64,000 nt of DNA. Source: Archegozetes longisetosus. Its lineage: Eukaryota > Arthropoda > Arachnida > Sarcoptiformes > Trhypochthoniidae. The stretch is from positions 7,608,220 to 7,672,219 of the forward strand of contig JAEMBT020000001.1 in assembly GCA_018873245.2 (NCBI GenBank), in the 5' to 3' direction. The position numbers were made by a program, and so were the translations under genes. Below the pieces are notes generated by a model that saw only the letters and a list, made by a program, of their open reading frames with translations, was not told the origin of the DNA and did not search any database. Positions 12,309 through 23,048 of this stretch are shown in pieces. Positions within the stretch are counted from its first letter, which is position 1. Each line of letters begins with the position of its first letter.

Positions 12309-13721
12309 ATGTCAGAAGTAAATAGAAGAATGGGTTCAATGCAAACCAAAAATCTTTTGGATAATTATTGCGGAAATAGTTCAATGATATATAAAGTGAG
12401 AAATCTTTTTGAATTATTTATACTCTTGATAAGTACTTTTGGTTTGACATATCAAACAACTGAACTTTGTTTGCAATACATGAGAAAAGAAACTATTGTC
12501 CGTATAAGTGTGAGAAAAATTATTTCTACACAATTACCAGCAGTTACTATCTGTTACCCATTCTTCACAACGATGGAAAAACTGGCAAATATTTATCCAG
12601 AATTCAAAGGGGATTACAAGACCTATCGTGATATTATTGATAATTTGAATAGCAATAATGCTAAAAATCTTACATCAAATGAAATTATGAAAGCAATACT
12701 CAAAAAATTTTTAAATTACTCATCAATATCAATTGAATCTATGGTACTATTCGAAGTGTTTCAAAATGCAAGTATACCCTCTGAATCTTTATCGAGTCTC
12801 AAAGCTATAGGCAAAATATTCGATGATTCAGAAAATGATTATAAATTTGTCTCAATTGAAGACAAAACTCCAATTGAATCAATTACATTCGAATACGGTT
12901 ATTTCAGTCCTCATAAGTGCTTCACATATTTCAGTCAATTCAATCATCAATTCAAGGATTTCAAAATGGAACTAGAACGTTTGTCCACTTCTTTGCTATA
13001 TGAATTAAAATGGTTTCCGCTTAATCCAAAAAGTAAGATGTTTTACTTTTCAATGCATTCACCAAACACTTTGCCTCATTTGGATAATAAAAACAACTAT
13101 ATTAAATTAAAAACTGGTTACTATTATTCGATCGCTTATTCTCGAATCATAACAAAACTATTGCCACCGAATTATTCAACAAATTGTCGAAAGTACAATA
13201 TAAGTAATATCAATGAAGAACAGTCCCACAATGATTGTATCGATAGATGCGTTTTCAATGGTCTGAAAGAAAAGAGTGGAAATTGCATCCCTAAAACCGG
13301 AGCTCTTTTAAGAAAAGAATTTATTGAAAATTACAAATCAGAAAAGCTGTGTCCTGAAGAAGCAACAAGTGGAAAGAAGAGGCTTTTACAGCGGCTCACA
13401 GACGAAATACAATCGAAGTGTATCACTAATTGTAGGCCTGATTGTGAGAATCATTTCATTGATTTTCAAGTTATAGACACAATTGAAGGTCATGAAACTC
13501 CAAAGCTTTCAAAAGCTTATATCCGCATAAATCACAACCGCTTACCTGATCAAGTGGTTGAACACTTACCAGAAATGACATTTATATCATTTATTGCTAG
13601 TTTTGGCGGTTTGGCAGGAATGTGGTTGGGATTATCGGTTGTATCTTTTTTCAATTATTTTCTTACTTACTTAAGATTCGTGTCCATTTTTCTTAAATTT
13701 TGTGATTATAATTTAAAATAA
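12309..13721 (+). CDS. Intact single-domain DEG/ENaC (amiloride-sensitive sodium channel family) subunit, 470 aa
   Basis: One uninterrupted intronless frame encodes a full family subunit. There is a cytoplasmic N-terminus, TM1 (about residues 36-56, ELFILLISTFGLTYQTTEL), the canonical post-TM1 motif LPAVTICYPFF, and a large cysteine-rich ectodomain including NDCIDRCVFNGLKEKSGNC and KCITNCRPDC. TM2 follows, with the selectivity-filter triplet Gly-Leu-Ser (FGGLAGMWLGLSVVS) and a short cytoplasmic tail. Length fits the 450-550 residue range of arthropod pickpocket-type subunits. The cytoplasmic gating motif His-Gly is not present; the aligned position (NSSMIYKVRN) has Ile-Tyr. Such subunits form trimeric cation channels in the plasma membrane, often in sensory cells; a chemosensory or mechanosensory role is inferred from the family and from the neighbouring receptor genes. 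The start ATG (CGAATATGTCAG) is the first in frame. Ligand and ion preference cannot be read from the sequence. Confidence 0.92.
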   Translation: MSEVNRRMGSMQTKNLLDNYCGNSSMIYKVRNLFELFILLISTFGLTYQTTELCLQYMRKETIVRISVRKIISTQLPAVTICYPFFTTMEKLANIYPEFKGDYKTYRDIIDNLNSNNAKNLTSNEIMKAILKKFLNYSSISIESMVLFEVFQNASIPSESLSSLKAIGKIFDDSENDYKFVSIEDKTPIESITFEYGYFSPHKCFTYFSQFNHQFKDFKMELERLSTSLLYELKWFPLNPKSKMFYFSMHSPNTLPHLDNKNNYIKLKTGYYYSIAYSRIITKLLPPNYSTNCRKYNISNINEEQSHNDCIDRCVFNGLKEKSGNCIPKTGALLRKEFIENYKSEKLCPEEATSGKKRLLQRLTDEIQSKCITNCRPDCENHFIDFQVIDTIEGHETPKLSKAYIRINHNRLPDQVVEHLPEMTFISFIASFGGLAGMWLGLSVVSFFNYFLTYLRFVSIFLKFCDYNLK

Positions 13722-14310
13722 TTCTTACAAAGTAGATGTGATTATTGTCACGATAGATTTTAACATGCTATGATGCCGATTATATTGAGGCGTAATATCT
13801 CACATTCTAGTTTTATCACAGAGCAATACTGCTACTATTACCTAGAGAATAACATTAAGGAAGAGTTTTAGTGTATATCTCATGTTATTTTCAGTCCTTT
13901 AAAAGCTCATTTTTCTGTTGTCCGCATGAAATATGAAAATCAGATGTTTATAGCCATCCATTTCTAATATCTTCATAAATATATTCAGGAATTAACAGAT
14001 ATCTTTTGTCCTGAACTTTAAAGAATGAAAAATACATCTAAAATTTGGTAAAATTGAGAAAATTTTAATATTAAAAAAACTTGAAATTCAAGGTTAATTC
14101 TTAAGAATTGGAAAGCCTTCTTTCGTACTGTCAGCTATTTCTATAGAGTACATAATATTAAAGAGTTGAATAATGCCAACCCAGCTTTAGCAAAGTTATG
14201 ATCAAAGCAGTAGATCTTTAATTCTTGAATACCTTCGCGAGTTCACTGATTTAGTCAAATTATTGTTTTGAACAAAGAAATTTAGGATAAAGTACTTTAT
14301 TAATCACAGG
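13722..14310. other. Intergenic, no recognised feature
   Basis: AT-rich 3' flank of the intact single-domain channel gene. No open frame, terminal repeat or RNA signature was recognised. Confidence 0.4.
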
Positions 14311-14554
14311 TTTATCTGACTTTCATTTACATGTAATTACAAGTTGAGAGGCCTGAACATTAAGTCAAAACAGTCAAAACCCTCGAATTATAGTGACAGT
14401 AAGACGAAGAACGTAAATCGGTATATTGATTTGAAGTAAATATCCGATTTACCTTACTTTGTCTTATATGTCACTATAATCTCAAGAGTTAATGTTCCGT
14501 CTTAATGTTTAGTCATCTCGACTTGTAATTATATGTAAAAGAAAGTCAGATAAA
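14311..14554. mobile_element. 244 bp near-palindromic foldback element
   Basis: The left arm (TTTATCTGACTTTC, then TGTAATTACAAGTTGAGAG) is mirrored on the right (CATCTCGACTTGTAATTA, then GAAAGTCAGATAAA). Inner arms also pair (GTAAATCGG at about 14415 against CCGATTTAC at about 14446). Almost the whole element folds into one imperfect hairpin, as in small foldback MITEs. No coding capacity. Confidence 0.7.
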
Positions 14555-14980
14555 CAGATAGATCATTATTCAATCTATTCAATTATATCAATATTTTGTT
14601 CTGGAAAATCTAATATTTATCCTCATCTTTTGTAAAATATTTCATAAACATTTCTAAATACTTGAGATAAGTCACCTTTCGTAAAATCTAGACTTTTGAA
14701 AATAGTAATTAGAGAATATTTCTGAACTTGTCACAAATTTTTCTTGAAATTTTGAGTTTATTCCTATAGAAATAATTATTTTATTCTATTCTGGTCATGA
14801 AAAATGAGTTGAACTTCTACAAACGTTTACGGATATATCCCCGGTACCTAAGGTAGATAAAACATAAATCATTAGACCAGTCTCTCAAATACGAGTTGAT
14901 CGAGACCACAATCATTTATGGAATATCATTTCACCTATAAAGCGGAATGAACTAGAAATTTTTAGATGGCATCCCATTAT

Positions 14981-15075
14981 TAGGGTGACCACCTCTGGCT
15001 TGTCTCATGACGGGACAAAAATATCAAAGAGGGGCCCTTACATTTTTAAAAAGTTTGAATTTGAATTTTTTATTT
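14981..15075. mobile_element. Fragment of the TAGGGTGACC hAT-MITE family
   Basis: Starts TAGGGTGACCACCTCTGGCT and continues with the GTCTC.TGACGGGACAAAA stretch. This is the reverse complement of the right end of the complete copy at 48805-49305. The other end was not found, so this is a truncated copy. Confidence 0.65.
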
Positions 15076-15175
15076 TTAAACTCTTTCTCGATTAGTTAAA
15101 AAACTATTTTTCACGAGATTGTGCAGACTTAACAAAAATTAAACATTAAATCATTAATAAAACTAAATGAAAAGA

Positions 15176-15265
15176 TTATATAAGGGACCCCGAAAAGAAA
15201 CCAGCGATTTAATAGTAATATAATGTTAATAAATCGCCAGTTTCTTTTCGGGGTCCCTTATATAA
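15176..15265. repeat. Strong hairpin, arms of about 36 bp
   Basis: The left arm TTATATAAGGGACCCCGAAA (continuing GAAACCAGCGATTTA) is matched by the right arm TAAATCGCCAGTTTC continuing TTTTCGGGGTCCCTTATATA, with about two mismatches and a loop of roughly 18 bases. It abuts the 3' end of the minus-strand reverse transcriptase relic, so it may be that element's tail or a separate tiny foldback insertion. Confidence 0.75.
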
Positions 15266-16633
15266 TTACATTTTAAAATTTTTAAAACTAAACTTATTAA
15301 TAAGCCTTAAATTTGTTGGCAACTGATTCCATAATTCAATTCCTTTGTAAAGCAAAGAACTTCTTAAATATCGTATTTTCCAGTTTCCTACTATTAAATA
15401 AAGTTCGTTATCAGATCTCGTTCTTCGTTTAGGGAGAAATAAAAATAAGCCATTCGTGACCTCACATGACATTCCATTTATTGCTTTGAATATAAATTTA
15501 GATGAATTAATAGTTATAACGTCTACGAGTTTAAACCACTTAAGTTAAGCAAATATGAGAACAGAACTATCACAAGATGTTGAAAATGTCAAAACTAGCC
15601 ATTCTATTTTGCAAGATCTCCAACTTCTTTAAATAAGTTCGATATGAATAGTTCCAGACCTCACAACCGTAAGTCATTTGCAGTAGGACTACAGCTTTAA
15701 ATATTAAATTCAGCGAAAATAATAGTATAAAATTTCTTAATTTCGGAAGTTTTGAATTTTGAAGCTTGAAGAACTTGAGTGTTGATGTGTGAGTTAAATT
15801 TTAGTAAATCGTCAAAAATTACTCCTAAAATTTTGACCTCTGGAGTTTTGATAGCTGAGTTGTTAAGATTGACTTTAAAATCGCAGCTATTTTTCGACCC
15901 AATAATCATGAAATGGGACTTTTTATAATTTACAACTAACTTGTTTTCCAATAGCCACTCCGTCAATATAATCATATTTTCATTAATTACTTTCTCTAAT
16001 TCGGCTAAGTTTTTATGCGAGAAAATAAATGTTGTGTCCTCGGCATTGTTTCGCAATTTAAACCTATTTGTGTGATATCGTTGATATACATAGATAAAAG
16101 TAATGGTCCAATAACTGAGCCTTGTATTACTTCGATGTCAATGGATAAAATTGTTGACCTTTTTCCGTTTAATGAAACAAATTTTCTTCTGCATGTCAGA
16201 TAGCTTTTAACCAAATTTATGCTTTGAGGGCTTAATCCAAAAGATGCGAGTTTTCGAAGTCTTTTGACATATTATATCGAAAGCCTTTTTAAAGTCAATT
16301 GCAATAACACAAGCATATAATGTACCTAGTTGTACCTTGCATCACAGATTATTTTTGTATTTGCAAAAGTGCGTCAATTGTTGATCTACATCACCTAAAC
16401 CTGAACTGATTTGATGATTAATATGAATCAGTGTCTAAGAATTCGCTCAGAGTTCTAAAAATATGTTTTTCAAATATTTTGCTGAGTGATGGCAATTGAA
16501 AAATCGGTCTATAGTTTGTGAAATCAGTCTTATTTCCAGAACAGGCAATAAATATGGATATAACTAAATCAATATACAACATGTTTCCCCTATCTTTTGT
16601 GAAAAAATACTTAAAACAGCTGTTACAGAGCAC
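15266..16633 (-). pseudogene. Non-LTR retrotransposon (jockey/CR1-like) reverse transcriptase relic
   Basis: Reverse transcriptase blocks occur in the right order on the minus strand but in shifting frames. They are FTNYRPIFQLPSLSKIFEKH (16418-16633), an AIDFKKAFDII block near 16265-16310 carrying the first catalytic Asp, IEVIQGSVIGPLLLSMYIND (about 16070-16140), and an AEDTTFIFSHKN block near 16040 where the catalytic Ala/Ala-Asp-Asp box has decayed to Ala-Glu-Asp. A VNYKKSHFM..VKILGVIFDD thumb-like part follows. The conserved C-terminal LLYKGIELWNQLPTNLR motif (15266-15472) closes the polyprotein. Multiple frameshifts make this dead. No upstream endonuclease domain was recognised. Confidence 0.8.
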
Positions 16634-16682
16634 TAGACGGCTCTATATTGCTATATAGCAGTGTATTGCTATGTAGTGTTAT

Positions 16683-16728
16683 AGAGTTAGAGTTAGTGTT
16701 AGAGTTAGCGTTAGCGTTAGTTTTAGAT
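16683..16728. repeat. Degenerate hexamer repeat (GNGTTA)n
   Basis: Seven or so units of GAGTTA, GTGTTA, GCGTTA and GTTTTA in a row. The unit is not the arthropod telomere repeat TTAGG. It lies just upstream (in the minus-strand sense) of the reverse transcriptase relic. Confidence 0.6.
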
Positions 16729-17153
16729 ATTATATGTATTAGATATGTGTTTGCATTGTAAGTATGCATGTATGTAAGTTTGTATGTAGCATGGGCCCCA
16801 AGTGAAGGGTCACGCTTCATAAACTTAATGTTTGTTTTGTTTTATTTCAAAGTTTAAAGGAGAAAAAGGGAAAAAGTATAGAGAGTTGGAAGAAAAAGTT
16901 GGTGATATTTTAGATACGAGTTAGTTATGTTTTAGATATAAGAGAGTTTGGAGGTGAAGAGAACAAGTGTGCACACTATAGATGTATTGAGTTATTATTT
17001 GTGTATTGGTTTTTATTTGGAAAATTTTGATATTTTGTATTTCATCTATTTGTCAAAACTTATGTCGTATCAATAAATATAACATTTTATGTGTACTGGT
17101 GTTTATAACTGTGTTTTTTCAGAATAACTGTCATTGTTTATAGTACAGTTATA

Positions 17154-17396
17154 GACTTCAACTCCTATTTAGTCAGATTCAACTTATCTAATAATCACAT
17201 GTGTGACTGCGAGCGATCCATAGAGTCGCCGCTTCATATAATTTATGAATGTGATAAATACTGTGATAATAGGAGACAACTCATTAACGAAGTTTAAAGA
17301 ATTGGTCTTAAACGACCACCACCTCCAAGCGTACTGTTAGAAAATAAACACCTCCTAATTGAACTTAACTTATTCTTAAATAGTATTAATCGCTAA
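17154..17396 (+). pseudogene. C-terminal fragment of a second non-LTR retrotransposon, opposite strand
   Basis: In one plus-strand frame (17154-17396) the sequence reads FNSYLVRFNLSNNHMCDC, then ERSIESPLHIIYECDKY, then a stop, then RIGLKRPPPPSVLLENKH. The spaced Cys..Cys..His....Cys pattern with a preceding F.sYL.RF is the C-terminal zinc-knuckle-like motif found after the reverse transcriptase of many non-LTR elements. One in-frame TAA interrupts it. The rest of the element upstream was not recognised. Confidence 0.7.
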
Positions 17397-17985
17397 AAAC
17401 ATTATATTTTACTTTTAAAATCTTCACAAATTTGCATTAGAACTAGACTTCTTACTTCATCAAAATCACATTATACTGTACAAACAGTCTCGTATAATGC
17501 TTGTCAAGGTATGCGAACTAAACTTTATTCCTTCAATAAATAAATATATTTAGAATATAGGAATAAATTCAAATGCAGGTCAAGTAACTACTTACGAAAG
17601 ACTTTTTTAACAGTTGCCATAGAAAAATTACGAAATCTCTTTCGTTTTCTTGAAGTATTCAGCTTTTAATTTGAAATTTGTATTATTTTCAAGAATAGTA
17701 ATACCAGGAAAGTAATGATCTGTAGGAAACATTTTTCTTACTCTTTAGATAAAATTCAATTAAATTAAAAGTAATTAATTAATAAAATAATTACTTCATA
17801 GCATCGGAAATGATTAATAGTAAATAATTTCCAACACGAAAATCCGACGTCTTTCTGACCAACTCTTTCTATGAATACCATTAACTATCAAAAATTGATA
17901 AAGTCAAGAAAATTTTTGTACTATAAATATTTAAAGTCTTTAAAAAGCTAATGATTTCTTTTTGTTTTCTATGATATCTTAAACG

Positions 17986-18639
17986 GGAGGCACTAGAAAA
18001 GTTTTGTTGTATGTCTGTATGAAATGATTCTCTATAAAAATAATTATAGTAACAAACTATTATCATATAGAAGATATTCACTCAAATTTCAATTAAACAT
18101 ATTTAGTGGCTTTTGCGCAAATAACATTTAAACATTTTCGAAATCGGTATTGCAGAATATTATGGCTACTTAACGAGAAGATATTTTCTAGCCATAATTT
18201 TATTCAATTGGAAGAGCTTAACTAACTCTTAATGTTATGATAAAATTTCGAGTCAGTTAAGCTCTTCTTCTTGTTCAATTAACAAGATTATGGCTCGAAA
18301 ATATCTTCTTGTTAAGTAGCCATATTATTCTGCGATATCGATTTCGAAAATGTCTAAATGTTATTTGTGCAAAAACCACTAAATATATTTAATTGAGGTT
18401 TGAATGATTATCTACTATATAGATAATAATTTGTTACAGCCTCTATAAGTTGAACAAGATTTCTGAACATTTCTTATAGATCATAATGTTAAAAAACCTC
18501 TGTAACTCGAACACTTTTATAAGTTAGATAGAATTTACCGGTCCCAAATGTGTTCGACTTACAGAGGTTCTACTGTATATGATTGTTTTTATAGAGTAGT
18601 TTCATAGAGACGTACAACAAAACTTTTCTAGTGCTCCGT
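17986..18639. mobile_element. Large foldback element with arms of about 250 bp
   Basis: The outer ends GAGGCACTAGAAAAGTTTTG and AAAACTTTTCTAGTGCTCC are inverted. The match continues inward through the central loop near 18215-18250: ATGGCTACTTAACGAGAAGA on the left against TCTTCTTGTTAAGTAGCCAT on the right, and GTGGCTTTTGCGCAAATAAC against GTTATTTGTGCAAAAACCAC. The right arm is interrupted at TA by the MITE at 18435-18577. The short open frames here are not genes. Confidence 0.8.
18435..18577. mobile_element. 143 bp pogo/Tigger-type MITE nested in the foldback element
   Basis: The left end TACAGCCTCTATAAGTTGAA and the right end TTCGACTTACAGAGGTTCTA plus CTGTA form an imperfect inverted repeat of the CAGTAGAACCTCTRTAAGTCGAAC class typical of pogo-like elements, flanked by TA. 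Removing it rejoins the right arm of the host foldback element: TAATTTGTTA before and TATGATTGTTTTTATAG after match the left arm's TATAATTATTTTTATAG region in reverse complement. Confidence 0.8.
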
Positions 18640-19037
18640 ATATATAATTACAAGAGGACTTTGCAAGTTTTGTGCTTAGCTTAAAAAGTCTTTTAAAGTC
18701 AAAATATAAAAATGGAAGTCACATCAATATATAATAACTTCTAATCCACAACAATGGCTTTAATAAACAAAATAATCAATTATATAAATAACTTAAAGGA
18801 ATTTTTTACTTATTATTTCTATGATTAAAAAGTTGAAAGTGTCGAACTTACATTTTTACATAGATATAAGTTATTAAGCTGACCTATAAGTCTAGAACAC
18901 TTATTTAGACTGTCCTTCTTTATAAATTTCTTAGAAGTTGAAGGTATTCTATGACTATATGGTATACGAGTAAGTGAGTGCGATAAAGACTACTAACTAA
19001 TGTTCAAAGATATGACTTTTGTATCTCAAAAACTTTC

Positions 19038-20201
19038 TTAACGATGTTTGAATAGTGGCAAAGAATAATGGGACAATCTAATAGAACAAAATTTTATCAT
19101 TACCTCAATTTGACTCTTGATAAAGTTATGGGAAGTCAGTCTAAGAGTTCTTTTGAAACTAGAATTTAGTTGAGAAGCCATCAGTTCATTCAATGTTTGA
19201 TAGATTTTATTCGCTTCAAAATTAACTGATGAGGCAGTGTTTATGATAATAATAAAGCCAAGAACTAGAAGTGTTATCACATATGCGACAAAAGACTTTA
19301 AAATTATATTCATTTTAAAGAATAAAATACTATACAGAACAAAGATGATGGCTGAACCATAAATCAACCAAATTGTCAATAAGTACTTCGACCAAAAATT
19401 TTCATTGTATCTATTGATTTCAGAATATAATGAATTTAATGAATTAATTTCTTCAGAAATAAACTTATGATTTTTATATTTGAGTATCGAAACTTGATGA
19501 TTTGACTCTCTAAGCCTGATTTTAATGTATTTGCAAATTATGTAGAAATATATGATTTGCCATAAGTTGATTGAATACATATAATAACCGAGCCACATTA
19601 TTAGAAGACTGTTTGGAATTTCGAATATAATTGTTTCTATGACTGAGCATTTCATAAAATACAGAGACATGACTGTAATGAATATGAATATTGGCAACAA
19701 TTTTTCATTAGTCATTTTACAGACGTAAAACAAAGTTTTTGATAGTCTTATCAATTTTAAGATTTGTTGTTCGTTTTTTAGTCCAATACTTTTTGGTGAA
19801 ATCAAGCCCGACATCATTTCAAATACTTTAAGATAATTAGGTTTAATATCATTCCTGTAATTATAATAGTGTATAAGTTGTGAAGATAGAGCCAAAACTT
19901 GGAGGAGAACAAATGCAATGATGAGATGCATTCTTACATCAATTAAATGAGATAAGTCTCCGATGATTTTGGAAAAATATTCATTTTTAACTTCAAGGAG
20001 TAATGGAGCCGAAGTTTTTGAGATTGAGATAATAGTGATCGTAAAAACTAGTAGAGGATCATTGAATTTAGATCTTTTGGTAGAATTTGGAGAAGTCAGA
20101 CATAACCCAATTTTATACAAGTGAGCTTCAGATGAATCTAATATAACCTCATTCTGTAAAACTTGATTTGCATCGAAAGTATCCATTTTTATTTTAAACA
20201 A
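19038..20201 (-). CDS. Gustatory-receptor-like multi-pass membrane protein, 387 aa, lacking a recognisable TM7
   Basis: A single long minus-strand frame has at least six hydrophobic segments. These include PLLVFTITIISISKTSAPLL (about residues 48-67), LIIAFVLLQVLALSSQLIHY, LLPIFIFITVMSLYFM, FEIPNSLLIMWLGYYMYSIN, LTIWLIYGSAIIFVLYSILF and SFVAYVITLLVLGFIIIINT. The N-terminal ~45 residues are hydrophilic, and a conserved-looking SVNFEANKIYQTLNEL segment follows TM6, as in the arthropod gustatory receptor family. Usual length is about 380-430 residues. The frame ends (HYSLPLFKHR) before the expected last segment. A donor-like GAG|GTAATG sits at the position where many of these genes have an intron, but I could not find a downstream exon encoding TM7. 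It is either truncated or incomplete. These are inverted-topology ligand-gated channels in chemosensory neurons. Ligand unknown. Confidence 0.65.
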   Translation of the reverse strand: MFKIKMDTFDANQVLQNEVILDSSEAHLYKIGLCLTSPNSTKRSKFNDPLLVFTITIISISKTSAPLLLEVKNEYFSKIIGDLSHLIDVRMHLIIAFVLLQVLALSSQLIHYYNYRNDIKPNYLKVFEMMSGLISPKSIGLKNEQQILKLIRLSKTLFYVCKMTNEKLLPIFIFITVMSLYFMKCSVIETIIFEIPNSLLIMWLGYYMYSINLWQIIYFYIICKYIKIRLRESNHQVSILKYKNHKFISEEINSLNSLYSEINRYNENFWSKYLLTIWLIYGSAIIFVLYSILFFKMNIILKSFVAYVITLLVLGFIIIINTASSVNFEANKIYQTLNELMASQLNSSFKRTLRLTSHNFIKSQIEVMIKFCSIRLSHYSLPLFKHR

Positions 20202-21073
20202 GATAGTTTCCAGATTCTTCTCGAAAAGTAATCAGTTTTATTTGCATTGACTACAGAAAATTATGATAAAGCCAACCACTTTTAGTTGCATTTGCATCTG
20301 ACATTTAAGTACTTATTTTCGGATTTTAAATAATTGAATTTTTATTCAAACGGCACGTTTTGTTACTTAAAGACTTCAATCGATAATTGTTTTTCAAGAT
20401 CAATAATTTCGAAATTTTTTCGTAAATTTTATTACTAAGTTCAAGGATATCTAAAATGAAATTATGGAATATCAATCAGCTTAATTTAAATGCTTTCAAA
20501 TTAACATTTATAATATTCATCTGTCTTAGAAAATAAGAAATTTTCTAAATACATAAATTGCTTCAAATGTTTATAAGTCAATAAATTTTATGAAACTTCT
20601 ATCATTAAGATAAAAAGACTAAAATTCAAATATTGATAAACGTTAGAGAAAATTAATTCTGAATTAATAATACTATACTATTCATCGATTTTACAATTTA
20701 AGCATTAGACTTTTTACTAACTTTTAATTGTACTTAGGAAAAGCTTTTTCTTAAGAAATATGGAACTAGTCTTATATCGCTGCTTCTTTCTATATCCATG
20801 TATAAGTTTACTGTATATATATACTAGTGGATAATAAAAAGTCCCATAGTTTGTACCCCTTGAAGAACACTTTCTTTCTACACAAATATTTTGAAAGTTT
20901 TTAAAACTTTTGATCAATTTTTGAACACACAATACTATTATTAGTTTTATAATTCATTGAAAAAAATTGGAAATTAGTTTGGTTTAGTTTAGTTTAACGT
21001 TTTCAATAACAAAATTTTATGAATTTATTGTTTTTTATTCTGAATTATTGAAATTTATTTTAAATATATCACA
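20202..21073. other. Intergenic, no recognised feature
   Basis: Contains the upstream flank of the receptor-like gene. No repeat, RNA or coding region was recognised. Confidence 0.35.
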
Positions 21074-21588
21074 TTAATAATGAATCCAATCCCCAGTATT
21101 ATCCCCAGTATTCATTCGCGTAGACATTGACTGAATGTAGTTAACATGTAGATTCTGGTCCCGAATAGCTGACCAAATAATTTCGCTGTATTCATAAGGT
21201 TGATCAGCACTTGTCGGTATTCCGAACAATCGACTCAATTGAGACACACCATAAACAAGAAGGCTCCAAATATTCTCTATTGGATTTAAGTCCGCCCCTT
21301 TTGGTGGCCAATCCAACATCCGTTCAGCAATTTCTGGATATTCTTCTTGAGTAAAATTTCGAGTTCGGGCATAATTATAAGCTGGGTGTCGGTCGTGCAT
21401 AAATATGAAATCTTTTCTGGGAACTCATCAGTGATCACGGGGAATATTTCTCGTAACAATTCGCAATGTTTTTCCGAATTTAAGTTATCTGTCACATCAA
21501 GAGCAACTAGACATACTGAAATTTCTGGTTGAACTCTGAAATTGATTGCTGTATTAAGTTTTGGACGACCACCTTCTGGTACCTTTAT
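21074..21588 (-). pseudogene. Tc1/mariner-superfamily (Tc3-like) transposase relic
   Basis: Read from 21588 down, the frame gives KVPEGGRPKLNTAINF, ISVCLVALDVTDNLNSEKHC and ELLREIFPVITDEFPEK. It then shifts by one in an AAAA run near 21398 and continues as FIFMHDRHPAYNYARTRNF and LDWPPKGADLNPIENIWSLL. The last two are the second and third catalytic blocks of a DDE_3-type transposase. As read, 38 residues lie between the Asp of FMHD and the Glu of PIEN. The 5' end starts at an acceptor-like TTACAG, so an exon or the N-terminal DNA-binding half is missing. No terminal repeats were identified. Confidence 0.75.
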
Positions 21589-22454
21589 CTGTAACGAAAG
21601 GATTTTAGAAACTTTCTTAAAGATTTTCAGTTATTTTTAATCTTAGTCGCTAATTAACAAATGTAAAGCATTCGTTCCATTTAACGTACTTATTTTGGAA
21701 AGAAGATGATTTCATAAAATATATTTATTGAGGTTTTACTTCGATTTAATTTTCACTTTCGTTTCGTGAAAGTGGGTGACTTTTCGTTCTCTAAATATGA
21801 TCCATATTTTTGAAAAGTACATAAAAATACTTATTATATCCATATTATGATTTAAGCGATGATAGTTTAATATAGATGATGCCACCATCTTTGTTTCCAG
21901 AAAGTCGATTATGTTTATAAGAAACAAAGTGATGCTTGACAATTTCAACGTTCTCAAAAATAGTTTTCATTCAAAGAATTAATTGAAATATGTAAAAACA
22001 CTTTTGTGGATAAAAATAATCAATGTACTTTCCATTTGTACTTCTAAACAAATTTGTAACTAATGCACTACATCATTTATTTCTTAAAAGTGTTATTCCA
22101 GACGTTCCATTGGTCACCGCAAAGGATCTACTTTAATGATTGTTTTATTTGAGATATATATTTTAAGACTCGTTAACTTATACTTCATATTAGATTCTTG
22201 CTATAAGAAAAATAAAGTGTGATCGCAAACCAATATAAGGCTACGCAGCAGTGCTGCAAACTTTGTAGAAATTTTTCTAATAAAATTATTCGAAATTTTT
22301 TATTTACAATTCAAATCTACAAACGATTATACTAATATATCTTCAAGATTAAAAATTTTCAGACCTAATTAAAGTTGAATTGACATCGAAAATAGAAAGA
22401 TTATAAAACATGATAATATTGTAAAATTTAAGCTACGCCACCTACACTAATTGA
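21589..22454. other. Intergenic, no recognised feature
   Basis: No coding evidence beyond the decayed transposase. The sequence up to about 22454 has no partner in the duplicated block at 32.9 kb. Confidence 0.35.
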
Positions 22455-22489
22455 AAGCAATCAAAAGTTTTAGTATATCTTTCTCTGAA

Positions 22490-23048
22490 AACTTGTATTA
22501 TTGATCAAGTTTACAAATAATGTTTTCGAATTATCGAAATAGGAAAGACTTACAATATGTTGACATCATTTATTTGTATTAGAACGTTTTCTTATGATAT
22601 TTTTAATTATCTAATGGAGAAGAAAATTAATGAATTATAATTATTACATTTTCTGACGGCAAAAGATTTTAATATAGTATAAGTAATGTGTAATTGTATT
22701 ACAAGCAATAGTAATCTAAATTTATTTGTATTATGATGCAAAAAAATCTCAATAAAAACATAAAATATGTGATTGCAATATTGATAATATATTTTTATGA
22801 CACTTTTGTTATGAGATTAAAAACATGGGTTAATCTTACTACGTTTAGATGTTGAAAAATGTATATTCGAGTACGATTTAATCAGAATTGTGGTAATTGC
22901 TTGACTATAAAAGTTACTAAGCAATTTTAATTTTAAATAAATTACTATCACTTTATTAATTGGGAAAGTACTTCTGAGTTTGAACTGTATTGGCCACCAA
23001 ATCAATTTATTAAAAGTTATAGAATAAGATTTATATTATGAAAAAATA
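22490..23048 (+). promoter_or_regulatory. Conserved 5' flank of the two-domain channel gene
   Basis: About 550 bases before the ATG are recognisably conserved in the copies at 34248 and 57785, and once more as an orphan at about 58290-58720. Conserved islands include TCTAATGG..AA.AAA, GCAATATTGATAAT and CTACGTT..G.TGTTGAAA. This marks the unit that was duplicated and probably contains the promoter, but no defined transcription-factor site or TATA box can be named with confidence. Confidence 0.4.

Noticed and set aside
16623..16820. Asn/Thr-rich open frame and possible telomere-like repeat
   Set aside because: The frame is the translation of a degenerate hexamer repeat, and the unit does not match TTAGG-type telomere sequence.
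17881..18081. 66-residue open frame
   Set aside because: It lies across the boundary of the foldback element and has no family signature.
19012..19063. 26-base intron joining the receptor-like frame to a further short exon
   Set aside because: GTAATG...TCTATTAG is too short to be a credible intron, and the extension does not encode a membrane segment.
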